Assembly (NCBI RefSeq): GCF_030384665.1
Contig: NC_083678.1
Coordinates: 558,001 to 622,000, forward strand
Direction: 5' to 3'
Length of the DNA: 64,000 nucleotides
Source of the DNA: Lodderomyces elongisporus
Lineage: Eukaryota; Ascomycota; Pichiomycetes; Serinales; Debaryomycetaceae
The translations under genes and the position numbers were made by a program. Positions 9,633-19,899 of this stretch are shown one piece after another (the first letter of the stretch is position 1; the number at the start of each line of letters is the position of its first letter). The notes below the pieces were generated by a model. The model did not search any database. It saw nothing but the letters and a program-made list of their open reading frames with translations, and was not told where the DNA came from.

Positions 9633-11324
9633 AAGAATAGAACTGGTTTAATTCTAGTGAACATGGCTTTTGACATGACTATTTAAAAATGTGTGGATTT
9701 CATTATATAAAATAAAGTCCAGTTATAATTGTTTGATAATAGGTTTAGATGTTTGACTCAAAAGTCTATATTCTTTTCTTCATGTAGACAATAAGCACAT
9801 CAACATCAGCATGAACAGTGTCGAAAGCAGCAGAAACAACTGAACTAGCAGAAATAATTGAGCTAGCAGAAACAATTGAAGAAGCAAAAGTAACTAAAGC
9901 TACACACATCTACATCCACCTAGTTTGTAATTTTGTTGCTGCTATACAATTATCATGTTGAACTAGCATAATTCAATTGTATATATTGTGGCAAGTAAAC
10001 CGGTAAAACCATTTGTTACAAATAGTGACTACTCATTTCATATGCTGAAAAGAAATCATTCACTAACCAAATAGCTATCAAAGGAAATCATCAACAGGGG
10101 TAGATCTTCGCTAAACGCACGTTCCATCAATACAGCATATTACTGTTCTAGTATACCTCAACTAGATTTCTATCAATACACAAGAGCTAATACTATGTCA
10201 AAAAAAGAAAAGGAGAGGGGAAAGAAAAACATACAACAGAAAAACAGTCTCTGAATCCAAACACGTAAATTTACATTTAAATCCAAGAAAGCTGAAAAAA
10301 AAGTAAAGGAGCAAAAAGTTTTTTTTGCTCCCATTATTAATAAAGTGTGGTAGTTTTCAATGTAGCATTTTTTAGAGACAATAAAGTATAATCTCATGAA
10401 AGAAAACTCAAAATCCATTAGTGCTACATCGATCTTGTATTTCATGCCCATTCTTATCCAAACTCTTTTATAATTATCTAGATCCTGCTTGTTTTATCAA
10501 CATTGAGATTAACTTTATTATTTCTTGATTGTAACTCAAAATTATCAAGCTTTGCAAGTTTAAGCCCACAGACACGACAAACTTTATAAATTTGCATTTT
10601 TAAATAATATTTTTAATGTAAGGTCACATGTGCTTAAAAGTGTTTGTCTCTTAAAGCTTGCCTGTGAGAATATATCACGTACTAAACTCAATTGTAGGGA
10701 TCAGTGTTGAATTTTCTCTCTGAGCTCCTTTTTGACAGCAATAACAAAACTTGCAATTTAAAAACAACTGAAATTTATATCTATCAGAACAACGTTTAGT
10801 AGATATGATCTAATGATAAATAGTAATTGCGGTAGCTTACAGCTTGCACTCTGTTCAGTTTAGACTATCAAGGAAATAGGAAACAGGAAACGAACTGATT
10901 GCTTTATTTTTCCACCTTTATGTTCATTTCTTTTTTTCCCCTTTTTTCACGAAGAAAAACTGTCGCATATGACATTAATTATCAAATGCCCGTTTAAACA
11001 TTCAATTTAAATTTGAACTAAAAGCAATATAAGAAAAAAGCTTGATTTATTTGTCTGTAGGTTTTCAAATAAAAAGGGGAAAAAAGATCTTGAAAACCAT
11101 ATATTTGTTGTTGCTCGGTTAATCTTGCCACTGCCAATACCTAATATAACACAAATCATGCATCAATAAGTGGCTGCGAAAACAATAACGAAATTGTAAA
11201 ACAAAACCAAAATCGAACTCGAATTTGAAGAAAATAAACAAATAAATAAAGGTGCATTACCTATGACTTATCAGAAATGAGATTTTGAAAGACTTTTTGA
11301 ATTAAACCCTATAATGGATTCAGT
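9633..11324. other. Intergenic, 1.7 kb between TLG1 and orphan gene A (convergent ends)
   Basis: Mostly AT-rich and without a supported gene. An 18-bp tandem repeat lies at 9829-9900. The frame read as GCA GAA ACA and onward stays open from about 9815 to 9964 but has no ATG. The longest ATG frame on either strand is a Phe-rich shadow near 10173-10451. Confidence 0.6.
9829..9900. repeat. 18-bp imperfect tandem repeat, four copies
   Basis: Units begin AGCAGAAACAACTGAACT, AGCAGAAATAATTGAGCT, AGCAGAAACAATTGAAGA and AGCAAAAGTAACTAAAGC. The 18-bp period keeps frame: one frame reads as Ala/Glu-rich helical sequence, but it lacks an ATG and ends at about 9964. Confidence 0.85.
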
Positions 11325-12722
11325 TCAAACTTTTTGCATTATGGAACGCACAATTTTTTCTTCCAAATTTAAAATTGGAATTTGCTCCAATACTTGAAAG
11401 TATGCCCCTTTCAATGCCTCGTCTAACTCTTCAAACTCTACCCGCATAGTATCTATTATCTTGTGAGAGTTTGTATCACCTCTAGTTATATCAGTGAGAA
11501 AATTCGAAAATTCTGAAAGACAGTCACGATATAAAGCAAAAACATCAAATGACTTTATAAAATCAGTTCTTGCATATGTTGGGATATCACGAAAATTATT
11601 CTTGATGCTGCTTATCTCTTGACCCATTTTTTCTGCGCATATACGCAAAAATTGGATCGTAGACTTGTAACATTGAACTTTAGATAATCCAATGGTTCCT
11701 CCCGCGACAACCTGATCCACAAAGTGGTCAATTTCCCGTAAAAACTTTGCAGATGTTGTATTTGTATCCCGTTGTTGTTGTTGTTGTTGCTGTTGTTGTT
11801 GTTGTTGCTGTTGTTGCTGGTGGTGCTCTGATAATTGTAAATGAGAGAGTGACTCTTGCAACAGCTTTTCCTTTGCTTGCAGTAGTAATTGAGTTTCGTG
11901 AATAATTCTCTGAAATTGGCCAAGTACTTTTAAAACATGGGGAATAAAGTCAAGATGAGCAGTTAAATACTCCATCAAATCTATAATTTTAATCTCTTGA
12001 TCGGTGAATGAATTAGAACTAGAGTCCCCCTCGTCTGCCAATATTCTTTGTAAAATTGAGTTTTGTAAATTGTTATACTTTGTCCGATTTGTATCAATAA
12101 TGATTGTAGTTTTCTCCATATACAAACCAAAAATCGTAAAGTCTTGACTAAAAGGATACTTTGCTGTTATGGTTTCTGTAATGTGTAGATATTGAGCCAT
12201 GACTTGATCCAGCACTGGGTAAGAATATGACGATAACTCGGCAATCTTATGCTCAGCAATTTCGTAACTTAACGATGTTATCTTTTGCAACTCTCGATGT
12301 TGTGTGATTAACAAATTTATTGTCTTGTCAATTGACTGCTTTAAAATGAAATGGTTGATTAACAGTTTCTTTAAAGGACAAGAACATTGATAAACGTTAC
12401 GAATTTGTCTCTCAAGTAAAATAATCTTTTCAATAACATCCTCTAAAGCTTGATTATGGACCTCCAAATTATGGTGTAAGAAATGCGACTTGCTAATCTG
12501 ATCTCTATACTTTGTAATTAAACTCACAGTATCGTTTAAAGCTTCAAGGTCTTTAGTACTGAGATCTAGAAAATTAAGATTCCGCGTTCTAAAAATGGAT
12601 TGATTTTGAATGTAGGATGAAATCTCAATGGTGAAATTCAAAATATGCAACTCGAGTTTCAATACATAGTCGAGTAATATCACAAACGCTTGTAGTGATT
12701 CTTCTTGTGACGATACAGTCAT
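11325..12722 (-). CDS. Unknown helical protein with polyQ tract (orphan A, similar to 16851-18410)
   Basis: A 465-residue protein I do not recognise. It is predicted almost wholly helical, with many Leu/Ile/Gln heptads and no signal peptide or membrane span. Residues 302-317 are an uninterrupted Gln run following HH. Two blocks match orphan B: an N-terminal 'LLDYVLKLELHILN' (residues 16-29; B has LVDLLFRIEIHILN at 34-47) and 'VVAGGTIGLSKVQCYKSTIQFL' near 338-359, of which the core GGTIGLSKV matches B's GGTEGMTKV. The order and spacing of the blocks agree, so the two are distant paralogues by eye. The gene is isolated, with 1.7 kb of empty DNA on one side and 4.1 kb on the other. The function is not known, and I do not assign one. 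Confidence 0.75.
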   Translation of the reverse strand: MTVSSQEESLQAFVILLDYVLKLELHILNFTIEISSYIQNQSIFRTRNLNFLDLSTKDLEALNDTVSLITKYRDQISKSHFLHHNLEVHNQALEDVIEKIILLERQIRNVYQCSCPLKKLLINHFILKQSIDKTINLLITQHRELQKITSLSYEIAEHKIAELSSYSYPVLDQVMAQYLHITETITAKYPFSQDFTIFGLYMEKTTIIIDTNRTKYNNLQNSILQRILADEGDSSSNSFTDQEIKIIDLMEYLTAHLDFIPHVLKVLGQFQRIIHETQLLLQAKEKLLQESLSHLQLSEHHQQQQQQQQQQQQQQQQRDTNTTSAKFLREIDHFVDQVVAGGTIGLSKVQCYKSTIQFLRICAEKMGQEISSIKNNFRDIPTYARTDFIKSFDVFALYRDCLSEFSNFLTDITRGDTNSHKIIDTMRVEFEELDEALKGAYFQVLEQIPILNLEEKIVRSIMQKV

Positions 12723-15565
12723 TTCTTAATAGGGTAAAAAGGTCCCTTCTTTTGTTGTCTTTCAAGTTGGTGTAGACCTAACTACTTTCGTTACTCCAAC
12801 TCGCTTAATTCAGGCTGCCAAAACTTCCGCAATATTAATTTATAGTTATACTTATAATTATAATTATATTTGTTTTTGTATGTTGTTGATGACAACCTAG
12901 ATTGTCTTTTTTTAATATTTGTGGTTGCTTAACTGTACCTTTCATTAGTCTTATTTCGTACACCTACCGTCAAGGTAATAACAACTGGAAAAGCTATTTG
13001 CAATAGCTTGGTTTAGGATAGGACTTTTCTATCTTTTTTAAAATATTTTTTTGGGGCTAAGAATTAGGAACCCAAAAAAAAAACCAAACAATAATAATAA
13101 TGGAAGGGATAATTTAAGAGCCAAATTATCAAAACAGGAATTCTAGTGTCTCTATTATACTTGTACTCATTACATCAAAAACCAAAAAGAAGAGAAAAGG
13201 AAGTTACATATATATATATATATATATATATATTCCAAAAAAAAAGAGAGAACTGACTGTGTTCAGAGGCAACAAGAGAAAACTGCTCTCCAGAGTTCAT
13301 TTTGGGAAACAATCTGTTCAGTTGATTTACTTCGGTTCCTTATTTTTTTTCTTCCTCTTCTTCTTCTTCTTCTGCTTCTTGACCTGAGAAATCCATGATG
13401 TTTGTCTTATATGCAAGCTACTTGTTTCACCTCACATGAAAGTACCGTCACTAATAACCAATAGTAAAGCTACTACTTCTTATATGACGGGTAAACAGTA
13501 TTGCCATCAATAGGGCAGTTCGAATTACAAGTGCATGTAGTGCATCAGATTCGGGACGAATGATTGCGATGTAATAGAAACAAGCTGTCACATCATTTTT
13601 GAACAGAAGTATCTTTTTCTTTTTCAGAGAAACTTGCTGTGACTCTATCCAATTATTATATCCTCTTTTTTTTTGTTCAAATACCAACAGGCACAACCTT
13701 CCCTTCCCTCACTACCGGCCCCTGGTTCTTACCTTGCTTTCCCCTCAAATAAATAGCACGAGGGAAAACTTTCATCAACAACTGACAGAGTTCAATTCTA
13801 ACAAATACCAAGAAAATCAATGAAAGCACCAAAATAAACCAAGCCAAGCTGATTTTTAAAATATCTTTTCCAAGCCATCCACCACTATCCACCGCTATCC
13901 ACCACCATCGTCATCTTTTTTTCACTTTCTTTTGCTTTTTTTTTCTTTCGTTCTATTTTTTTTTATTTTGTTTTTTTGCATCTGACATTTCCGGATATAG
14001 ATGACTTAGAGTGCTGGGCAATTACAATTGGCGAAATGCATTGCCACGGAACCGGTGGCGCAATCACTCGGCTATAGTTGACATTGAATCTAATGGACCC
14101 GCTTATAAGTAACGAATCGAAGATAGACAAGAACAAATAAACGGGGGCTTTTTTTTTGCAACAATTATTACGCACCTTAGATGCAAGTCGAAACGGATAA
14201 TTCATTCACCTCTTTTTTTCATTGGCTTTCTTTTCTTTTTATTTTTTTTTCCTTTCTGCATTCATTTGAACATTGCCATCAATTTCGTTTCTCTTTGATT
14301 CGTGATTATATGCATTTATTTTGTCTTTTTTTCATTATAGATCAAAATCTATAGCAAAAATCTTGATCGTGTTGAAGGAGAGGCGAGTGGGAAGAGGGGA
14401 GATGTGTTTTCTTAATTTTGAGTTGATTGAAATTGCCACTAAACGGATCAACAGAACAAAATGAAAAGGAGCATTGGTATAATTTTCAATACCAGGTTTG
14501 ATAGTCAAGGGAATGTCGATTTTCAAGGTCGACTGCAAACGCAAAAAAAAAAAAAATTTGATTTGTCGAGTAAAATACGGCAGCTATTGGTTTCGAAAAT
14601 TGAGTTCTTCTATTGAAATTGAGAAACCTCTGATTTTTCACGTCGTTGCGGAGAAAATAGGTTTAATTTTGAATGAAAAAAGTATCTAATTATATATTCA
14701 TTTCAATCAGGTTAGGTTCCTTGTTGAACAATAGCATTCATCTACCACTTCTTCTCATTCTTCTTCTTCTTTTTCTTCCACCTCAACACTTTCGCAATGA
14801 AATCTAATCTATGTGATTAAAATCGAGTCCTAAATAATGGAGATGGCGACATTAGCATTATTGTAGAAACTGCAATAATGTTCTAATCCTCAATTTCAAT
14901 TTATTTTTTTGATATTTTAAAGTTTTGTTGCTATGAAGTTTCGCGAACTAGATCAAACAAGTTATGAAAAGCAACAACACAGAAGTGCATCCTCTGGGAC
15001 CTAATTTGATAAAGCTCTTCTCCTTGCAAAAGTTTTTTGCTTCTTTTTTTTTTCTGAAGAAAACTTTCAATTAATAGACTGTATAGCATTATTAGACAAT
15101 AATGTAACTTGTTGGTTTAAACCCTTACAACACCATGGTTTAAAAAGTTTAATTTGTGTTTTTAATTATTGTTTAGTTTTGCATCCTTTTTTTTCATTCT
15201 CCGTAATTGTGTTTCTCTTTTTTAACTTTGAGGATTGTTGGCTTTGCAACCACGACCAAACCGAATAAGATGTGGCGAATTAAATAGCACATAACCTTTT
15301 TTTTCTCAAATAGATGAAAAACATACAAACAGTTTTCCTTAATCTTGGTTTTGAAAACCACAAGTTTTGGAAGAATGCTTTCTAAATTAATTCAATTTCC
15401 AAATGGAGCAAGCCAACCATAATCCAACAACTTAGTTTGTTTTTAATTATGCATCGATGAATCATGGGTTCTAAATTTTTGTTTCATCAATGTAACTGCC
15501 CAATTATATTATCAATCACGATCTATTATTTCATTGATCCCTCTCTATTATCACTAAACGCCCCG

Positions 15566-15584
15566 CCCCCCCCCCCCCCCCCCC
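15566..15584 (+). repeat. Poly-C tract (19 C)
   Basis: The longest C run in the window, preceded by CGCCCCG and followed by GTTAAA. It lies in the middle of a 4.1 kb gene-free spacer. Confidence 0.9.
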
Positions 15585-16484
15585 GTTAAAAAAAAGGAAA
15601 CTCTGTTATCTCAACAAGCTAAGAAAGTAGATAAACCATAATAAGTAAAATTCATGAATCTGCTTGAGATGACTTCAAGTGCTTTTCATGTCTTCGAGGT
15701 AAATCACTCACATTCAGTATTGTTTACCCATTTATTATGTCGAGGGAAGAGTTATCAATCCACCATATAAGACAAGTAATCAACCAAAAGAATTATGAAT
15801 TTGCTTAAATGTGGCTGATGAATTGGTCCAAATTTGACAATTGTTCCTATCTTTTATGAACATAGCAGCATGTTGGTATTCTGGTTGCAGCCAATTTAAA
15901 GTTTAAATATTTTAAGGTATAAAATTTATTGTGCTATAATAATTTCCTCCACTTGCAAATCGTTTCCCTCTTTGTTCTTGGTCCTAATTTTGGCTTGACC
16001 TTAATTTGATCATAAAATGAAACCCGCCAATGATGTAGCAAATTGCACAAAAGTATCGTATTTAATAATCACACCAATCGCATACAATGATGTAAGCAGA
16101 TAGCATTGCCAACTAGAAAGGATTTTGTGAGGTTAAGTGGTGGGTGGGAATAAGCTTTTTTGTTTTATTTTCTCCTTCTCAAAGTAAAGCCAAATGAAGC
16201 ATAAACTATTCATACTAATCAACCAGAGATTAATATAAAAAGATAGAAAACACAATTCAATCCAATTCTAAAAGCAGCATCAACAACTGCTTCTTAAAAA
16301 AAAATTGTGCAATATATTTTGGATATACAATTATAGTGGTGATTCATTCTGCATGCTATAAATGCACTATTTAGCTGTAAAAGATAGCTTATGGCCAATA
16401 AATTCCCATTTTTCTACTTGCATTAAAAAATGATGGCACGTGAATCAAAAGTTAAAAGGGAGACAGAGTAAAAAACAAAAAAGA

Positions 16485-16505
16485 GGGTAATGGTGGGAGG
16501 GGGGG
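16485..16505 (+). other. Canonical G-quadruplex motif
   Basis: GGG, 7-base loop, GGG, A, then seven G. The last run can supply two G-triplets with a one-base loop. It lies about 350 bases beyond the stop of orphan gene B. Confidence 0.65.
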
Positions 16506-16850
16506 AAGGACCGTGGGGAACGATAGTTGTAGTAAGCGCCAAGCAGCGAAAATATAGAAAACTCTTGAAAAAAAAAAATTATACCCAGAGTGTACTCTTC
16601 GTGTCAACTACAACAACTTTTATCAAAAAAACTAAACATAAAAATCTATTTTTTCTTCTTTAAATTCCTATATCGAAAAGTTCCTAATTAATCTCCGTCT
16701 TCTTTTTTTTTTCACTTTTTTCACATTTTTCGTTTGTTTTCGTTTCCCTATTTTTTTTTTCATTTTCCTATACTATGAATATCTATTTAAATGTTTGTTT
16801 TAAACGATTTTAAAATGGCGTTCTGCTTATATCAATGCAAATTGTCAATT

Positions 16851-18410
16851 TCACCAAACATAACTTTTAGTCGTTTCGCTTCGGCGGTACTCCAATCCCA
16901 TAGATTCAATTATCCCGTCCCAATATTGGAGTTTGATTGTAAATAAATTTTTATGGCGTAATATTCTCATCCCCAGTTCTGTGCTTTCTTTATCAAGTTT
17001 TCTGAGGTGGATGCTTATGAGCTCTGACAATACCTTCTTCCTTTCCTTTACGTTGGTGAATTGCAGGTGTTGACGCAAACCTATATCAATATTACAGTCT
17101 GATGGGTAATTAAAATACAACAGATTCGTTCTTTCATCAATTACCAGAAGTTCTCTCAATGATGTAAGCCATTTCAGCATACACGTAACATAATCCAAAA
17201 TAAAAGCTCGTAACACATACATATTCTCATTGGGATCCATATCCAGGACACAACTGTATGTAAGATCGGAAGCTAATGCATAAGCTTCGAATTGAAAGTC
17301 CACCAAGCTATTAAGGGCAACTCTATAAGTTGTTACTTTGGTCATACCCTCTGTACCTCCAGATATTAATGCCTCAATCGCTGGGGAAAAGATATCTCTG
17401 CACCTTTCAACTATTCCCTCCCATATCTTGAAGTTATTGATTTTTGAAGTTGAGGGAATTACATTATTCGATTCGTGCCTTTCAATCAATTCAAATTTAT
17501 CAATTATTTCCCCGTATTGGGCAAATAACTTTAAAAGCTTGGTGGCTAAATCAATTTGCCTGGTTACGCATTTAGTAAAATGCAAATTATTCCTTTCATT
17601 TGGTGTTAGCATTCTAAGTTTTTTACCCTTTTCAGCTTGAGATATTTGCAGAATGATTGTATTGGAATAGTCATCAGCATCGTAGAACATCACTCGAATT
17701 TCATGTGATGTTTTGAGCAATGCCAATTTGTAAAGCGTCATTTCAATCTCTGGTAGGTGTGCTGCACGGCATTGTTGTGAATAATCATGATAAGTTGCAC
17801 TGCTCTTTGCAATCTTGGGGAACTTGTACCTATTCAAGATCTCGAGCCAGTGCTTTAGCTCTTTATCAGTCATAATAAATGGCTTTTCTATTGTTTCATT
17901 GGCTAATTTATGGTTAAGTAGAGCAGATAGTTTTGTAATGTATTGCAAAGTGTCCTGCACTTCATTACTCAATATGAATACATGGATAATGGATTGCAAT
18001 ATATAGTCTTGTGAGTTTGATAACTTTGTGGTAATTTGCACGATTCTGTCAATCTCCTCTTGTACAAATTGGTGTATTGTTGAAAAAATCCGAAATGATA
18101 ATTTAAACAGAGTCAAGTTCTTAACTTTTTGTGAGTATTTTGTGGAAAGTGATAAAAGACGATCTAATTTAGTTTTTTCGTCATCTGTATTGTAATATAG
18201 TTGAATTGATGATACGGGCGACGCAAGATAAGCTGCCTTTCTAATAAACAAGGTGGTGTTGTAAATGTAGTTGAGAATATGAATTTCAATCCTAAAGAGT
18301 AAATCCACTAGCTGTGTCTCCTGTTCTCGTACCAGACTTGAAGCTGTTTCATTCTTAGATGTGCCATCTTCAACTGTCTTGTCTTTGGTTGCTGATTCCG
18401 ACGCAGCCAT
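16851..18410 (-). CDS. Unknown helical protein (orphan B, similar to 11325-12722)
   Basis: A 519-residue protein I do not recognise. It is soluble, predicted mostly helical, without signal peptide, membrane span or a known catalytic motif. The first 30 residues are polar and disordered (Ser, Thr, Lys, Glu). It shares with orphan A the block LVDLLFRIEIHILN (34-47), a middle stretch LTPNERNNLHF...IDLATKLLKLFAQY (268-299; A has FTDQEIKIIDL...LDFIPHVLKVLGQF), and GGTEGMTKV followed by YR (351-363). B lacks the polyQ run of A. Identity is low, so duplication would be old or evolution fast. Both genes are on the minus strand, about 4.1 kb apart. The composite site at 18598-18609 lies 188 bases upstream of its start. 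Confidence 0.75.
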   Translation of the reverse strand: MAASESATKDKTVEDGTSKNETASSLVREQETQLVDLLFRIEIHILNYIYNTTLFIRKAAYLASPVSSIQLYYNTDDEKTKLDRLLSLSTKYSQKVKNLTLFKLSFRIFSTIHQFVQEEIDRIVQITTKLSNSQDYILQSIIHVFILSNEVQDTLQYITKLSALLNHKLANETIEKPFIMTDKELKHWLEILNRYKFPKIAKSSATYHDYSQQCRAAHLPEIEMTLYKLALLKTSHEIRVMFYDADDYSNTIILQISQAEKGKKLRMLTPNERNNLHFTKCVTRQIDLATKLLKLFAQYGEIIDKFELIERHESNNVIPSTSKINNFKIWEGIVERCRDIFSPAIEALISGGTEGMTKVTTYRVALNSLVDFQFEAYALASDLTYSCVLDMDPNENMYVLRAFILDYVTCMLKWLTSLRELLVIDERTNLLYFNYPSDCNIDIGLRQHLQFTNVKERKKVLSELISIHLRKLDKESTELGMRILRHKNLFTIKLQYWDGIIESMGLEYRRSETTKSYVW

Positions 18411-18419
18411 TATGCTTGT

Positions 18420-18452
<33 letters not shown>

Positions 18453-19008
18453 AGGATTTGGAAAAATGTGTTTATGCGTGCGTGTTTAAATTTAACATCA
18501 GAGTATTTCACCCTCAACATTTACGATCAGTTTTTTTTTTAATGGTCTTCTTCTTCAACTTTATTTATGCAATCAGAGGCTGTAATGATATTGAGAATTA
18601 CGTCACGTGCAAAAAAAACCGACATAATCAGCTAACCTCTCGTGTATGTATAAGTGCACATATACAAACAGATTAATATACACAGCTCCAGGAAATAAAA
18701 CATGCAGAGAAAAAAAGAGTTTAGCTAGTTAGCACCTAGGCTTGAATTTAGGAAAGCTAAATGCTAGTTTTTTCTTTCTTTAGTTGCTTTCTTTACTTCT
18801 TTTTTCTTCAACCTGAAGATCGATTGAGATATAGATACTTACAATCTCATCTAAATATACTTGGTAAATGAAGAAAAATCCCAAAAAAAAAAAAATAAAT
18901 AAATAAAAAAAGCCAGAAGCAAGACAAAGTAAGCAAATTCCTCTTACAATCGTTTTCTCCTTCTTCTTTTTTTTTTTGCTTTGTGCTTTCTTCTTCTTTT
19001 CGTAACAT
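18411..19008. promoter_or_regulatory. Upstream region of orphan gene B (600 bp)
   Basis: Begins with a TA run at about 18424-18452 immediately upstream of the start. It contains TTACGTCACGTG at 18598-18609 and A/T-rich sequence near 18880-18910. The far end is the 3' flank of the phytanoyl-CoA dioxygenase-family gene. No gene is supported. Confidence 0.5.
18598..18609. promoter_or_regulatory. Composite CRE-like plus E-box site TTACGTCACGTG
   Basis: TTACGTCA, the CRE-like core bound by bZIP factors of the ATF/CREB class, overlaps CACGTG, the site of bHLH factors such as Cbf1. It lies 188 bases upstream of the ATG of orphan gene B. Binding is inferred from core sequence only. Confidence 0.45.
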
Positions 19009-19899
19009 TTACCCTTCTTGGGCGTACCCCAATTCTACACCGTCAAACTCCTTAGCCAAATCGACCAATTTTTGCTTAAGCATCTCCAATTGCTCATTCT
19101 TTGGTTCAAGTCTAGGTAACCATTCGGCAACTCCGTGTTGCAAAACACCCTTTGCTCTACTCTTGCCGTGTACAACATTTCCATATGACCCATGAACAGT
19201 TAATCTTTTTTGCGTTGAGTCATACTTGGCTCTATGGAGGATATTGTTGTTGTAGAACACTATATCACCAGGGTGTAGATCAACAACGAGTTCCCCAGAA
19301 ATGTGTTCTTTTCTTCTACTAGGGTCAACCGTTTTCTCTCTTTCTTCCTCGGTTCTCAATCTCTTGTGTGAACCGGGAATAACAATTAAGCAAGAGTCTT
19401 CAGTAAGTGCGAGGTTAAATTGTGCTCCAGCAAAAGGTTCAACATTGAGTAGTTCTTGTTGCTCTTGTTCAGGCGTGACTTCAGGCTTGATTGTGTCCCT
19501 ATGCCAATCCAATTCGAAATCCGTAAGTGGATTGATTAACATGTTCAACAACTCCATAGATATCTGCAGCTTATCGATTTGTAAGATATCCGAGACCACA
19601 GCTAACATCTTATCGTTTGCATACAAGTCATGGAATGGTGTCGACAAGTTTTGAGGCAAGTCTGGGTGGAGTAAACCCGAGATTCCCCAAATGTCGGGAC
19701 TGAAGTTCTTGGGCCATGGTGGGAACTGTTTACCACGCGTTCTTACATGTGGCCATTTTCCTTCGCGGGCATACTCCACAACCGCTTCTGTAGCTGCAAC
19801 GTATGTTTTGATCTCGTTCTCTGTGAGAAAGTTGCGTATGACTGTGTAGCCAGTCTCATTGATTTCATCGTGGTGTTTGTGAGGAATTGGCACGGGCAT
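19009..19899 (-). CDS. Phytanoyl-CoA dioxygenase (PhyH) family protein
   Basis: A 296-residue Fe(II)/2-oxoglutarate-dependent dioxygenase-like protein. Family members hydroxylate diverse substrates, from phytanoyl-CoA to small metabolites; the substrate here is unknown. The iron triad is visible: His133 and Asp135 in DWHRDT, and distal His222 in NILHRAKYD. Arg232 in KRLTVHGSYG fits the 2-oxoglutarate-binding position. The double-stranded beta-helix core spans about 110-240. The N-terminus (GYTVIRNFLTENEI, 17-30) is the usual start of the family. No clear peroxisomal PTS1 tail is seen: it ends YAQEG. Length is normal. The next gene downstream on the same strand is unrelated orphan B; the class II aldolase-family gene is 1.3 kb upstream, also on the minus strand. 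Confidence 0.85.
   Translation of the reverse strand: MPVPIPHKHHDEINETGYTVIRNFLTENEIKTYVAATEAVVEYAREGKWPHVRTRGKQFPPWPKNFSPDIWGISGLLHPDLPQNLSTPFHDLYANDKMLAVVSDILQIDKLQISMELLNMLINPLTDFELDWHRDTIKPEVTPEQEQQELLNVEPFAGAQFNLALTEDSCLIVIPGSHKRLRTEEEREKTVDPSRRKEHISGELVVDLHPGDIVFYNNNILHRAKYDSTQKRLTVHGSYGNVVHGKSRAKGVLQHGVAEWLPRLEPKNEQLEMLKQKLVDLAKEFDGVELGYAQEG

Larger units (their letters stand above)
12723..16850. other. Gene-poor spacer, 4.1 kb between orphan genes A and B
   Basis: No supported gene. Open frames of 60-80 codons occur on both strands (for example near 13451-13892 and 13963-14205), but they overlap one another, show no recognisable motif and have mixed composition. Contents include a TA run at about 13208-13233, a 19-C tract at 15566-15584, a G-quadruplex motif at 16485-16505 and many T runs. 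I saw no degenerate copy of A or B in it by eye. Confidence 0.55.

Noticed and set aside
12723..16850. Degenerate third copy of the orphan gene family
   Set aside because: No block resembling the shared motifs was seen on either strand, though a profile search could detect weaker remnants.
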